Positions 33,992-41,790 of a stretch of DNA of 64,000 nt are shown piece after piece. Below the pieces are notes generated by a model. It was not told the origin of the DNA. It was given only the letters and a program-made list of their open reading frames with translations, and searched no databases. Both the position numbers and the translations under genes were made by a program. This DNA is from Candidatus Accumulibacter proximus (lineage in GTDB: Bacteria; Pseudomonadota; Gammaproteobacteria; Burkholderiales; Rhodocyclaceae): assembly GCA_016709675.1 (NCBI GenBank), contig JADJMH010000005.1, positions 124,001 through 188,000 on the forward strand, given 5' to 3'. How positions within the stretch are numbered: the stretch's first letter is position 1; the number at the start of each line of letters is the position of its first letter.

Positions 33992-34349
33992 CACACAGCC
34001 ATTCGATGGCCGCCTCCGACAGCCCGTCGAGCAGGATGCAGTCGAAGCGGCAGTCAGACTCGTGGCCCGCTTGGGCAGCCAGATAGTGCTGCGCGGCGAG
34101 AATGATCCGGCGCTGCTTGGCAGTGGTGATGCTGGCTGCCGCGCCACCGTAGTTCGCGTTGCGGCGCAGGCGAACTTCAACGAAGACCAGCGCCTGCTTC
34201 TCCCGGCAGATGAGGTCCACCTCGCCCCCGCGGCAGCGATAATTTCGTGCCAAGACGGTGAGGCCCCGGCCCTCGAGGAAGCGCGCGGCGAGTTCCTCGG
34301 CGATCCGGCCATTGGCCAAGTGTCCGCCCGTGTTATCTTTGACGCTCAC
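33972..34349 (-). CDS. yraN: UPF0102 endonuclease-like protein YraN
   Basis: This protein of about 125 residues belongs to the YraN/UPF0102 family with a restriction-endonuclease-like fold; its role is unknown, though a DNA-processing activity is suspected. The core reads NGRIAEELAARFLEGRGLTV, YRCRGGEVDLICREKQALVF, VEVRLRRNANYGG and KQRRIILAAQHYL, keeping the E-x-D and E-x-K/R-like active-site pattern (GEVDLI, FVEVR). The start is uncertain: I use GTG 34349, just before the conserved region; an ATG at 34427 would extend into the divergent rsmI gene. It overlaps the HIRAN gene by 20 bases. Confidence 0.85.
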   Translation of the reverse strand: MSVKDNTGGHLANGRIAEELAARFLEGRGLTVLARNYRCRGGEVDLICREKQALVFVEVRLRRNANYGGAAASITTAKQRRIILAAQHYLAAQAGHESDCRFDCILLDGLSEAAIEWLCDAFSAP

Positions 34350-34365
34350 CTGCAAGCTGATCCCG

Positions 34366-35205
34366 ATGACAGAAGAAGCCCTCGCATTATATGTAGTTCC
34401 GACTCCGCTCGGCCATCTCGGCGACATTACACAGCGGGCGATCGAGATCCTGCGCCAGGTGCCGTGGGTGGCCGCCGAGGATACGCGCCACAGCGGGCCA
34501 CTGCTGCGCCACTACGGCTGCAATGCGCGTCTGCTGGCAGCGCACCAGCATAACGAGGAGGATGCCGCGCAACAGGTTGTCGCGCGGCTTGCCGCCGGAG
34601 AGTCGGTTGCCCTGGTGGTGGACGCCGGTACTCCCGGCATTTCTGATCCGGGTGCGCGGCTGGTGGCGAGGGTCCGTGCCGCCGGCTATCGTGTCGTACC
34701 GCTGCCTGGCCCGTGTGCGGCGGTGGTCGCACTGTCTGCCGGCGGCCTCGGCGAAGCGCAGTTCCTGTTCTACGGTTTCCTGCCGAGCAAGGCCGGGGCG
34801 CGCAGCGAGGCTCTGCGCCAACTCACCCACCTGCCCTGGACGCTGGTCTTCTATGAGGCACCGCATCGTATCGTCGAAACGGTCGCGGCTCTCGCCGAAG
34901 CCTTCGGGCCTGAACGGACGCTGGTCATCGCGCGCGAACTGACCAAGCTCTTCGAGAGCATTCATTCCTGTCCGCTGGGTGAAGCGGGGGACTGGCTGCT
35001 GGCCGATGACAATCGACAACGCGGCGAGTTCGTGTTGCTGCTTTCCGGAGCGCCGCCGGTCGATGACCGTGCCGAGGGCGCAAGGGTGTTGAAGCTGCTA
35101 CTCGACGAGGGTCTGCCGGTCAGTCAGGCCAGCCGGCTGGCTCACCTGATCACTGGCGCCGGCAAGAAGGCTTTGTACCAGCAGGCCTTGCGCCTGAAGG
35201 GGTAG
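34366..35205 (+). CDS. rsmI: 16S rRNA (cytidine1402-2'-O)-methyltransferase RsmI
   Basis: This 279-residue SAM-dependent methylase modifies C1402 in the decoding centre of 16S rRNA. It has the tetrapyrrole-methylase fold: LYVVPTPLGHLGDITQRAIE at the N-terminus, VDAGTPGISDPGARLV, PLPGPCAAVVALSAGGL and YEAPHRIVETVAALAEAFG. The C-terminal domain with the SQASRLAHLITGAGKKALYQ end is typical. The ATG at 34366 fits the family start. It is divergent from yraN with only 16 bases between the starts, so the two promoters must overlap the opposite genes. The same rsmI-yraN-diaA-dolP set occurs in E. coli. Confidence 0.96.
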   Translation: MTEEALALYVVPTPLGHLGDITQRAIEILRQVPWVAAEDTRHSGPLLRHYGCNARLLAAHQHNEEDAAQQVVARLAAGESVALVVDAGTPGISDPGARLVARVRAAGYRVVPLPGPCAAVVALSAGGLGEAQFLFYGFLPSKAGARSEALRQLTHLPWTLVFYEAPHRIVETVAALAEAFGPERTLVIARELTKLFESIHSCPLGEAGDWLLADDNRQRGEFVLLLSGAPPVDDRAEGARVLKLLLDEGLPVSQASRLAHLITGAGKKALYQQALRLKG

Positions 35206-35290
35206 AGCGCAACCGCATTCGCCGCGCAGATTCCCGCTGCAGGCGAATAAATCATCTAGAATTCCGCTTTGTCCTCCAGCAGGTGCACGC

Positions 35291-36325
35291 ATGCAGATCA
35301 CCCTGACCCGTCCCGATGACTGGCACCTTCATCTGCGTGATGGTGCGGCTCTCGCTGCCGTGCTGCCACACACCGCGCGCCAGTTTGCCCGTGCCATCGT
35401 GATGCCCAACCTGCGCCCGCCAGTCACGACAGTCGCTGCGGCCGGCGAGTACCGCGCACGCATCCGCGCCGCGCTGCCGGCGGGCATCTCGTTCGAACCG
35501 CTGATGACCCTCTACCTGACCGATCACACGCCGGTTGACGAGATCCGGCGCGCCGCGGAGAGCGATTGGGTGCAGGCGGTGAAGCTCTATCCGGCGGGCG
35601 CAACGACCAACTCCGAGTCCGGCGTGACCGACCTCGAGCGCTGCGCTGCGACAGTGGCAGCGATGGCGGATCTGGGGGTACCCTTGCTGGTGCATGGCGA
35701 GGCGACCGACCCGGCGATCGACGTGTTCGACCGCGAGAAGGCATTCATTGACCGCGTGCTGCTGCCCCTGCTGGCGCGTCACCCAACGCTCAAGGTGGTA
35801 TTCGAGCACATCACGACCAGCGATGCGGCCGATTTCGTCGCCGCCTGCGGGCCCAATATCGCGGCGACGATCACTGCTCACCACCTCCTTTACAACCGCA
35901 ACGCCATTTTCGCCGGCGGTCTTCGTCCGCATTACTACTGCCTGCCCGTGCTCAAGCGCGAGCGGCATCGCCTGGCGCTGCTGCGCGCGGCAACTTCGGG
36001 GAGCCGAAAGTTCTTTCTCGGTACCGATTCGGCGCCGCATGCGCAGCCGACCAAGGAGACCGCCTGCGGCTGTGCGGGTTGCTACACAGCGCATGCGGCG
36101 CTCGAATTCTACGCTGAAGCCTTTGCGTCGGTCGGCCGGCTGGACCGGCTGGAGGCTTTTGCCAGTTTCAACGGCCCCGATTTCTATGGCCTGCCGCGCA
36201 ATCGCGGCCGGGTGACGATCGAGCAGCAGGACTGGCGGGTGCCGGAAGCCTACGCCTATGCCGCTGGCGATGCCCTGGTCCCCTTGCGCGCCGGCGAGTG
36301 GTTGCCCTGGCGGATGCTCGACTGA
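35291..36325 (+). CDS. pyrC: Dihydroorotase PyrC
   Basis: This class II dihydroorotase of 344 residues cyclises carbamoyl-aspartate to dihydroorotate in pyrimidine synthesis. The binuclear zinc site is visible: His12 and His14 in DDWHLHLRDG, the carboxylated Lys98 in AVKLYPAGATTNSESG, later His ligands in LLVHGEAT and VFEHITTSDA, and the Asp in FLGTDSAPHAQPTKE. The length matches E. coli PyrC. A TAGAAT -10-like element lies about 30 bases upstream of the ATG. The next gene starts 40 bases after the stop and is unrelated. Confidence 0.97.
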   Translation: MQITLTRPDDWHLHLRDGAALAAVLPHTARQFARAIVMPNLRPPVTTVAAAGEYRARIRAALPAGISFEPLMTLYLTDHTPVDEIRRAAESDWVQAVKLYPAGATTNSESGVTDLERCAATVAAMADLGVPLLVHGEATDPAIDVFDREKAFIDRVLLPLLARHPTLKVVFEHITTSDAADFVAACGPNIAATITAHHLLYNRNAIFAGGLRPHYYCLPVLKRERHRLALLRAATSGSRKFFLGTDSAPHAQPTKETACGCAGCYTAHAALEFYAEAFASVGRLDRLEAFASFNGPDFYGLPRNRGRVTIEQQDWRVPEAYAYAAGDALVPLRAGEWLPWRMLD

Positions 36326-36365
36326 TCTCGCCGGCCAACTGCGCGACTTCCAGAGGAGATGACCG

Positions 36366-36815
36366 GTGTTACGGGACAAGCTGCTACCCTTGCTGTTGTT
36401 GCCAGTTCTGGTCGCATGCTCGGATCAGCGCGCGGCTTTCGAGATTGGCCCGAGCCAGCATTCGTTGACGCTGATCCGCGTGCAGAATTTCTTCTGGGAC
36501 AAGACCGCGGATTACTCGATCGTCGCCGCGCGCATGCCCGATTGCATGCGCCGCCACGAAATCGGACCCGGAGGTGCGGAGAGCAGGGTCGAGGTCTATG
36601 CCCCGGGCAACGACGCCTGGATTCTCAAACAGGGCAAGCGCCTGTACGTCGTCGAGACGCGCAGTTGTGAGGGCTTTGCGCGGCTGGAGGCCGAGCCAGA
36701 GAGTGGGATGGGACCTCTGCAGGGAGCTTTCCAGATGCGCAGCGGTACACTGACCTTCGTGCCGGCGCCGAAGAGCGAGGAGGCTACGGCCGGCGGAGCG
36801 ACTGTCAGGCAGTGA
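36366..36815 (+). CDS. Small hypothetical lipoprotein
   Basis: This 149-residue protein begins with GTG after an AGAGGAGATG ribosome-binding site. It has a lipoprotein signal (KLLPLLLLPVLVACS, Cys18), then a soluble domain of unknown fold with the segments SLTLIRVQNFFWDKTADYSI and LYVVETRSCEGFARLEA and two conserved-looking cysteines (PDCMRRH, RSCEGF) that might form a disulfide in the periplasm. I do not recognise the family. The stop overlaps the start of the DUF3025 gene by four bases, so the two are translationally coupled. Confidence 0.8.
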   Translation: MLRDKLLPLLLLPVLVACSDQRAAFEIGPSQHSLTLIRVQNFFWDKTADYSIVAARMPDCMRRHEIGPGGAESRVEVYAPGNDAWILKQGKRLYVVETRSCEGFARLEAEPESGMGPLQGAFQMRSGTLTFVPAPKSEEATAGGATVRQ

Positions 36816-37594
36816 GTCGGGCGGATTTTCCGTCGCCGGGCGGTCTGTATGCACCGCTGTCATCGCTGCTCGAGCAGATCCCTTTCGCGCCGGACCCTGG
36901 GTCGCTGACCTTCTTGAACTCGACGCGTGATCTGCGCACACATTCCGGCCAACGGATCTCCTTTGTGCCGCCGCCTGCCGATGGCCTCGCCTACGAGGCG
37001 CGCATCTGGACGCGTGGCGAAGTCGCCACGCGCCCCGGCAACTGGCACGATTTCTTCAACGCGCTGGTCTGGTTGACCTTTCCGCTGGCCAAGGCGGCGC
37101 TCAACGCGCGCCATGCCGGCGCGCTGGCGCCGCCGGCCAGCCCGCGTGGCCGCGCGCGCGACGCGATGACGCATTTCGATGAATGCGGCGTCGTTGTCGT
37201 TTCCTCGGACCCGGATCTGCTCGCCCTGCTGCGTGATTTTCAATGGTCAGCGCTGTTCTGGGGACGGCGATCCGATCTGGGTCGGCGACTGCGCTGTTTC
37301 GTTGTTGGTCACGCGACCTACGAGCAGTTGTTACAGCCATTCCGTGGTCTGACCGCCAAGGCCGTGCTGTACGAAGTGACGCCGGCCTGGCTGAGCCGAC
37401 CGCTGGCAGCGCAGGTGTCTGCCATCGACCAGCGCCTGGCGGTTGAACTTGCCGCTGGCGAGCATATGAATCCACGCGCGTTTCACCCGCTGCCCCTGAT
37501 GGGCTGGCCAGGCGTCACTGCGGATAGCGAAACCGCGGCCTACTATGACGACCGTTGGCAATTCCGGCCGGGTCGCAGCAGGCCGGGCGTATAA
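36812..37594 (+). CDS. DUF3025 domain-containing protein
   Basis: This 260-residue cytoplasmic protein matches the DUF3025 family common in beta- and gammaproteobacteria, whose function is unknown. Recognisable parts are YEARIWTRGEVATRPGNWHD with FFNALVWLTFPLAKAALNARH, LTHFDE-like MTHFDECGVVVVSSDP, and CFVVGHATYEQLLQPFRGLT. The GTG start overlaps the preceding lipoprotein stop (GTGA). Its last codons overlap the promoter region of rnpB. Confidence 0.88.
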   Translation: MSRADFPSPGGLYAPLSSLLEQIPFAPDPGSLTFLNSTRDLRTHSGQRISFVPPPADGLAYEARIWTRGEVATRPGNWHDFFNALVWLTFPLAKAALNARHAGALAPPASPRGRARDAMTHFDECGVVVVSSDPDLLALLRDFQWSALFWGRRSDLGRRLRCFVVGHATYEQLLQPFRGLTAKAVLYEVTPAWLSRPLAAQVSAIDQRLAVELAAGEHMNPRAFHPLPLMGWPGVTADSETAAYYDDRWQFRPGRSRPGV

Positions 37595-37601
37595 TGAATG
37601 C

Positions 37602-37966
37602 GGGAAGTCGGTCAGGCAGCCGCTGGGCAAAAGGTGCAAACCTGGCGCCGAGAGGAAAGTCCGGGCTCCGCAGAGCAGGATGCCGGTTAACGACCGGGCA
37701 CCGTGAGGTGACGGAAAGTGCAACAGAAAACAAACCGCCGATGCCCCGCGCAGTTCGGGGCAGGCAAGGGTGAAACGGCGAGGTAAGAGCTCACCGCGGC
37801 CGTGGTAACACGGACGGCACGGCAAACCCCATCCGGAGCAAGGCCAAATAGGGAAGCATGGGCGTGGCTCGCGCTGCTTCCGGGTAGGCTGCTTGAGCGT
37901 GCTGGCAACAGTACGCCTAGAGGAATGGCTGTCCACGACAGAACCCGGCTTATCGACCGGCTTCCC
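37602..37966 (+). ncRNA. rnpB: RNase P RNA component, class A
   Basis: This is the catalytic RNA of RNase P, which matures tRNA 5' ends. Conserved blocks are present in order: GAGGAAAGTCCGGGCTCC with CGCAGAGCAGGATG near the 5' end, GGGTGAAACGGCGAGGTAAG, CAAATAGGGAAGC, and ACAGAACCCGGCTTATCGAC at the 3' end. Helix P1 pairs GGAAGTCGGTC (37603-37613) with GACCGGCTTCC (37955-37965). A perfect TATAAT at 37590-37595 lies about 7 bases upstream, inside the end of the DUF3025 gene, and is probably its -10. The length, about 365 bases, fits betaproteobacteria; the ends are approximate. Confidence 0.97.
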
Positions 37967-38013
37967 CCTGTTCCCCCTTCTTCCCCTTTTCCTCACTCCG
38001 CATATTCCGCATA

Positions 38014-38050
38014 GCGGGCAGCGATCGCTGGCCCGCATTTCAGCGTTTTT
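38014..38050 (+). terminator. Probable rnpB terminator
   Basis: GCGGGC-AGCGATCGCT-G-GCCCGC (38014-38036) can fold into a 6-bp stem with an inner AGCG/CGCT extension, followed by a T-rich run with TTTTTT at 38045-38050. It lies 48 bases past rnpB. The rest of the 393-base gap up to mraZ is AT-rich and holds the dcw promoter region. Confidence 0.5.
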
Positions 38051-38261
38051 TCGCCTCCGGCTTTGACTCCGGTGCCGCGGCTGCGCCGGATTTTCGCGGT
38101 CATACCGCTTTTTTTGCCGTGGCTTGGCCGCCACTCTTTAGAAATCACTTTAAATTTAAGGATTTTCGCCTTGTTTTATTGATAGTAAGTCTTTCTTTCG
38201 GCATCTCTCGCAAGTTGTTCATAAGTCCTTGTAGCTATTGAGAAAAGTGTTGCCTGACCCC

Positions 38262-38289
38262 TTGCTTTCGCGGAATCTTTGGCTTAAAG
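38262..38289 (+). promoter_or_regulatory. Candidate dcw-cluster promoter ahead of mraZ
   Basis: TTGCTT (38262-38267) and TTAAAG (38284-38289), spaced by 16 bases, are a weak sigma-70 match whose -10 box touches the first MraZ repeat. A promoter just upstream of the MraZ site is the known arrangement in E. coli. The exact boxes are uncertain. Confidence 0.4.
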
Positions 38290-38318
38290 TGGGAGCAAGT
38301 GGTAAAAAGTGGGGAATC
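38289..38318 (+). promoter_or_regulatory. MraZ operator: three GTGG repeats at 10-bp spacing
   Basis: GTGGGAGCAA, GTGGTAAAAA and GTGGGGAATC (38289, 38299, 38309) are direct repeats in exact 10-base register, matching the known MraZ box GTGGGN separated by five bases. MraZ, encoded 41 bases downstream, should bind here and repress its own cluster. Confidence 0.85.
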
Positions 38319-38359
38319 TGCCGTTTTTTGGGCTGGAGTGCAAGGGAAGAGTTCGTTTG

Positions 38360-38809
38360 ATGTTTCAGGGTGCGGCGGCGTTAAGTCTTGATACCAAGGG
38401 CAGGTTCGCGATTCCGGCGCGCCACCGGGAGGCGCTCGCGTCCGCTGCCGGCGGCAGGCTGGTTCTTACCGCTCACCCGCATTGCTGTCTGCTGTTGTAT
38501 CCCGAGCCGGCCTGGGAACCGATTCGCGACAAGGTGCTGGCTGCCTCGAGCTTCAACCCGCAGTCCGCGGCGATCAAACGGCTGCTGGTCGGTAACGCGC
38601 GCGAAGAGGAGATGGACGCAGCTGGGCGCCTGTTGATTGCGCCTGAACTGCGCCAGTTTGCCGGGCTCGAAAAACTGGTCTGGCTGGTTGGCCAGGGCAG
38701 CCATTTCGAGATCTGGTCGGATGCCGGCTGGCAGAAGCAGCAGCAGGCTGTGTTCGCGCTGGGCGATCAGTTCACCCTGCCACCCGGTCTCGAAGACCTG
38801 GCGCTGTGA
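38360..38809 (+). CDS. mraZ: Transcriptional regulator MraZ
   Basis: This 149-residue protein has two SpoVT/AbrB-like MraZ half-domains, each with the DXXXR motif: Asp11-Arg15 in LDTKGRFAIPARHRE and Asp86-Arg90 in MDAAGRLLIAPELR. MraZ forms a ring and represses the dcw cluster by binding repeated GTGGG sites, which are present 41-71 bases upstream. The ATG at 38360 is preceded by AAGGGAAGA. The last codons overlap the rsmH start (GTGAG). It is the first gene of a tightly packed cluster running to lpxC. Confidence 0.96.
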   Translation: MFQGAAALSLDTKGRFAIPARHREALASAAGGRLVLTAHPHCCLLLYPEPAWEPIRDKVLAASSFNPQSAAIKRLLVGNAREEEMDAAGRLLIAPELRQFAGLEKLVWLVGQGSHFEIWSDAGWQKQQQAVFALGDQFTLPPGLEDLAL

Positions 38810-39756
38810 GTGGGCCGCCGCAGCATGCGGCCGTCCTCCTGCGGGAGGCGGTCGACGCCCTGAATATCAAGCCCGCAGGCACTTACGTTGATGGCACTTT
38901 CGGGCGCGGCGGGCACACCCGGGCCATCCTCGAACGACTCGGGCCAGAGGGTCGTCTGCTGGCGCTCGACTGCGACCCGCATGCGGTGGCCGTGGCCTGC
39001 GCAATCATCGATCAGAGATTGCTGGTCATGCACCACCGCTTCGGTGATCTGGCAGACGCCCTCAGGCGGGCAGGGGTTGCCGTCGAGGAGGCGGTCGACG
39101 GCGTGCTGCTCGATGTCGGAGTCTCGTCGCCGCAACTGGATGAGGGGGCAAGGGGCTTCAGTTTTCGCTACGACGCGCCTCTCGACATGCGGATGGATAC
39201 GACACAAGGCGAGACAGCGGCACAGTGGCTTCTGCGAGCCAGCGTGCAGGAGATCACGGAGGTCATTAGGAATTATGGTGAAGAACGGTTTGCTTTCCAG
39301 ATTGCAAAGAAGATTGTGGCTGCTCGGGGCCAACGGCCGCTTGCAACCACCGGTGAACTCGCCGCGCTCGTACGCGCGACCGTGCGCACCCGTGAGCCAG
39401 GGAAGGATGCGGCGACGCGTACCTTTCAAGCTCTACGGATTCATATCAATCAAGAGCTCGAACAACTCGCGCTAGCGTTGCCTCAGGCCATGACCGTGCT
39501 GAAAAATGGAGGGCGCCTGGTGGTGATCAGTTTCCACTCGCTCGAAGACCGGCTTGTCAAGCGCTTCATGCGTGACGAGGCGGATCCGGATCACTCGCCG
39601 AGGAGATTGCCCTTGCGCGTGGCCGAGTTGCCGCAGCCGCGGCTGCGTCTGGTCGGCAAGCCGGCCAGAGCGAGCGCGGCGGAAGTGGCTGCCAATCCGA
39701 GGGCGCGTAGCGCGGTGATGCGCGTGGCAGAAAAGCTGCCTGGAAAGGCTGCCTGA
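38806..39756 (+). CDS. rsmH: 16S rRNA (cytosine1402-N4)-methyltransferase RsmH
   Basis: RsmH (MraW) uses SAM to methylate N4 of C1402 in 16S rRNA; RsmI, encoded elsewhere in this window, adds the 2'-O-methyl group to the same base. The protein is 316 residues. The SAM loop VDGTFGRGGHTRAILERLG is at about residues 28-46, followed by LLALDCDPHAV, VEEAVDGVLLDVGVSSPQLD and GGRLVVISFHSLEDRLVKRF. The GTG start overlaps mraZ by four bases. ftsL begins one base after its stop. Confidence 0.97.
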   Translation: MSGPPQHAAVLLREAVDALNIKPAGTYVDGTFGRGGHTRAILERLGPEGRLLALDCDPHAVAVACAIIDQRLLVMHHRFGDLADALRRAGVAVEEAVDGVLLDVGVSSPQLDEGARGFSFRYDAPLDMRMDTTQGETAAQWLLRASVQEITEVIRNYGEERFAFQIAKKIVAARGQRPLATTGELAALVRATVRTREPGKDAATRTFQALRIHINQELEQLALALPQAMTVLKNGGRLVVISFHSLEDRLVKRFMRDEADPDHSPRRLPLRVAELPQPRLRLVGKPARASAAEVAANPRARSAVMRVAEKLPGKAA

Positions 39757-39757
39757 G

Positions 39758-40036
39758 ATGGTTCGCCTGAACGTTCTTCTGTTGCTGGCGCTGGTGATCT
39801 GCAGTCTCGGCGTGGTGACTTCGCAGCACAAGGCGCGTAAGGTCTTTCAGGCCCTTGAGGCCGAGCAGGAGCGCGCACGGCAACTTGAGGTCGAGTTCGG
39901 GCAACTGCAAATCGAGCTGTCGACCTGGGGCGCCGCACCGCGGATAGAGAAGATTGCTCGCGAGAAGCTCAAGATGGCGACACCGCAAACGGGCCGAGCG
40001 ATCGCCGCGACGCCGACCGGAGGCACTGGACAATGA
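39758..40036 (+). CDS. ftsL: Cell division protein FtsL
   Basis: This 92-residue bitopic membrane protein forms the FtsQLB complex of the divisome. One membrane helix spans about residues 4-20 (LNVLLLLALVICSLGVV), followed by a periplasmic coiled coil with heptad-like QALEAEQERARQLEVEFGQL and the short AREKLKMATP segment typical of FtsL. Short length and weak overall similarity are normal for the family; position between rsmH and ftsI decides the call. It overlaps ftsI by four bases (ATGA). Confidence 0.92.
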   Translation: MVRLNVLLLLALVICSLGVVTSQHKARKVFQALEAEQERARQLEVEFGQLQIELSTWGAAPRIEKIAREKLKMATPQTGRAIAATPTGGTGQ

Positions 40037-41790
40037 TGCGTTTCAAGGGAAAAGTGGCGCACAAGTTCGCCGAAAGCCCGTTGTTGCAACTGCGCCTGCC
40101 TCCCTGGCGCTCGCGCCTGATGGCCCTGCTGATCCTCGGTTCTTTCGGCGTGCTGATCGGCCGTGCCTTCTACCTGCAGGTTCTCAACAATGACTTCCTG
40201 CAGGAGAAAGGGGAGTCGCGTTACCGGCGCGACATCGAAATCAGCGCCTCGCGCGGGCGGATTGCCGATCGACATGGCGATGTTCTGGCCATTTCAACGC
40301 CGATGAAGTCGATCTGGGCGGTTCCTCCAGTTGCCAGGCTGACACCGGAACAGACAAGCCAGCTGGCGTCCCTGCTGGAGATGGACGCCAAGCATTTGAG
40401 TCAGAAGCTGAACACCGACAAGCCCTTTGTTTTCCTCCGCCGGCAGATTCCACCGTCGGTGGCCGAGCAGGTGGCGGCGTTGAAGTTGCCCGGCATTGGC
40501 CAGGATAAGGAGTACCGCCGCTTCTATCCGACCGGTGAAATGACCGCGCACATGGTCGGCTTCACCGGCGTGGACGACAAGGGCCTCGAAGGCGTTGAAC
40601 TGGCTTTTCATGGGCAACTGCTCGGTCAGCCCGGCAGTCGCAGCGTGATCAGGGATCGACGCGGCCAGATCGTCGAGGACGTTGGCTCGATCAAGCCACC
40701 GCAGGACGGCAAGGAAGTCCGTCTGGCACTCGATTCGAAGATCCAGTACCTAGCCTACAGCCACCTCAAGCAGGCAATGAGCGAGCATAACGCGAAGGCG
40801 GGGGGTGTCGTGGTCATCGACGTGCGCACCGGCGAAATCCTGGCTCTGGCCAACACGCCCACCTACAACCCGAACAATCGCGAGGGCCTCTCCGGCGCGC
40901 AACTGCGCAACCGGGCGCTGACCGACACTTTTGAGCCGGGTTCGACGCTCAAGCCCTTCACCATTGCCCTCGGGCTGGAGAGCGGCAAGGTGCGATTCGA
41001 TACGATCATCAACTGCGCGCCCGGACGCTTGACCATCGGGAATGCCACGATTGCCGATGCCCACCCGCATGGTGCGCTGACCGTGGCCGAGGTGATCCAG
41101 AAGTCGTCGAACGTCGGTGCTGCCAAGATCGCCGCCATGCTTCCATCGCAGAAAATGTGGCAGATGTTCGACGACGTCGGCTTTGGTCAGGTGCCGCGCC
41201 TGGGCTTCCCCGGCGAAGTGACGGGCCGGGTGCGCCCATGGAAGAACTGGCGACCGATCGAACAGGCGACAATGGCCTACGGCCATGGCATCTCGGTATC
41301 GCTGATCCAGTTGGCGCGCGCCTATTCCGTCTTTGCGCGCGACGGCGATCTGGTGCCGCTGTCGCTGAACCGGGTCGACTCATCGATGCCGCACGGCGCG
41401 ACCGTGTTCAGCCCGCAGACCGCACGTGCTGTTCGGGTAATGCTCGAAATGGCGGTCCAGCCCGGCGGCACGGCTCCCAAGGCGCAGATTCCCGGCTATC
41501 GCGTGGCCGGCAAGACGGGCACGGCGCACAAGCTCGAAGGCGGTCGTTACGCCAACAAGTATGTCTCTTCCTTCGTTGGCTTTGCCCCGGTTTCGGACCC
41601 CCGCCTGATCGTTGCCGTTATGATCGACGAACCGCGTGGCGGGAAGCATTATGGCGGTGAAGTCGCGGCGCCGGTGTTTGCCGCCGTGATGGCCAGTTCG
41701 CTGCGCACTCTCGGTATTGCGCCGGACGCCCCACTGGTCGTGGCGCAGACGCCGAAGACCACGACACCGACAACAAAGGCCAGGCTGTGA
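40033..41790 (+). CDS. ftsI: Septal peptidoglycan transpeptidase FtsI (PBP3)
   Basis: This 585-residue class B penicillin-binding protein cross-links septal peptidoglycan together with FtsW. It has a short cytoplasmic tail, one membrane helix (LMALLILGSFGVLIGRAFYL), a dimerisation domain with the RRDIEISASRGRIADRHG motif, and a transpeptidase domain with the Ser304-XX-Lys307 active site (GSTLKPF), the SSN motif (KSSNVGAAKIA) and KTGT at 494-497. The C-terminal GGEVAAPVFAAVMASSLRTL is typical. It is co-translated with ftsL and murE (overlaps of four bases each). Confidence 0.98.
   Translation: MMRFKGKVAHKFAESPLLQLRLPPWRSRLMALLILGSFGVLIGRAFYLQVLNNDFLQEKGESRYRRDIEISASRGRIADRHGDVLAISTPMKSIWAVPPVARLTPEQTSQLASLLEMDAKHLSQKLNTDKPFVFLRRQIPPSVAEQVAALKLPGIGQDKEYRRFYPTGEMTAHMVGFTGVDDKGLEGVELAFHGQLLGQPGSRSVIRDRRGQIVEDVGSIKPPQDGKEVRLALDSKIQYLAYSHLKQAMSEHNAKAGGVVVIDVRTGEILALANTPTYNPNNREGLSGAQLRNRALTDTFEPGSTLKPFTIALGLESGKVRFDTIINCAPGRLTIGNATIADAHPHGALTVAEVIQKSSNVGAAKIAAMLPSQKMWQMFDDVGFGQVPRLGFPGEVTGRVRPWKNWRPIEQATMAYGHGISVSLIQLARAYSVFARDGDLVPLSLNRVDSSMPHGATVFSPQTARAVRVMLEMAVQPGGTAPKAQIPGYRVAGKTGTAHKLEGGRYANKYVSSFVGFAPVSDPRLIVAVMIDEPRGGKHYGGEVAAPVFAAVMASSLRTLGIAPDAPLVVAQTPKTTTPTTKARL

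Noticed and set aside
37602..37966. Short proteins encoded in and opposite the rnpB region
   Set aside because: The DNA is the RNase P RNA gene; peptides such as VDKPGSVVDSHSSR on the minus strand are well-known false calls from rnpB.
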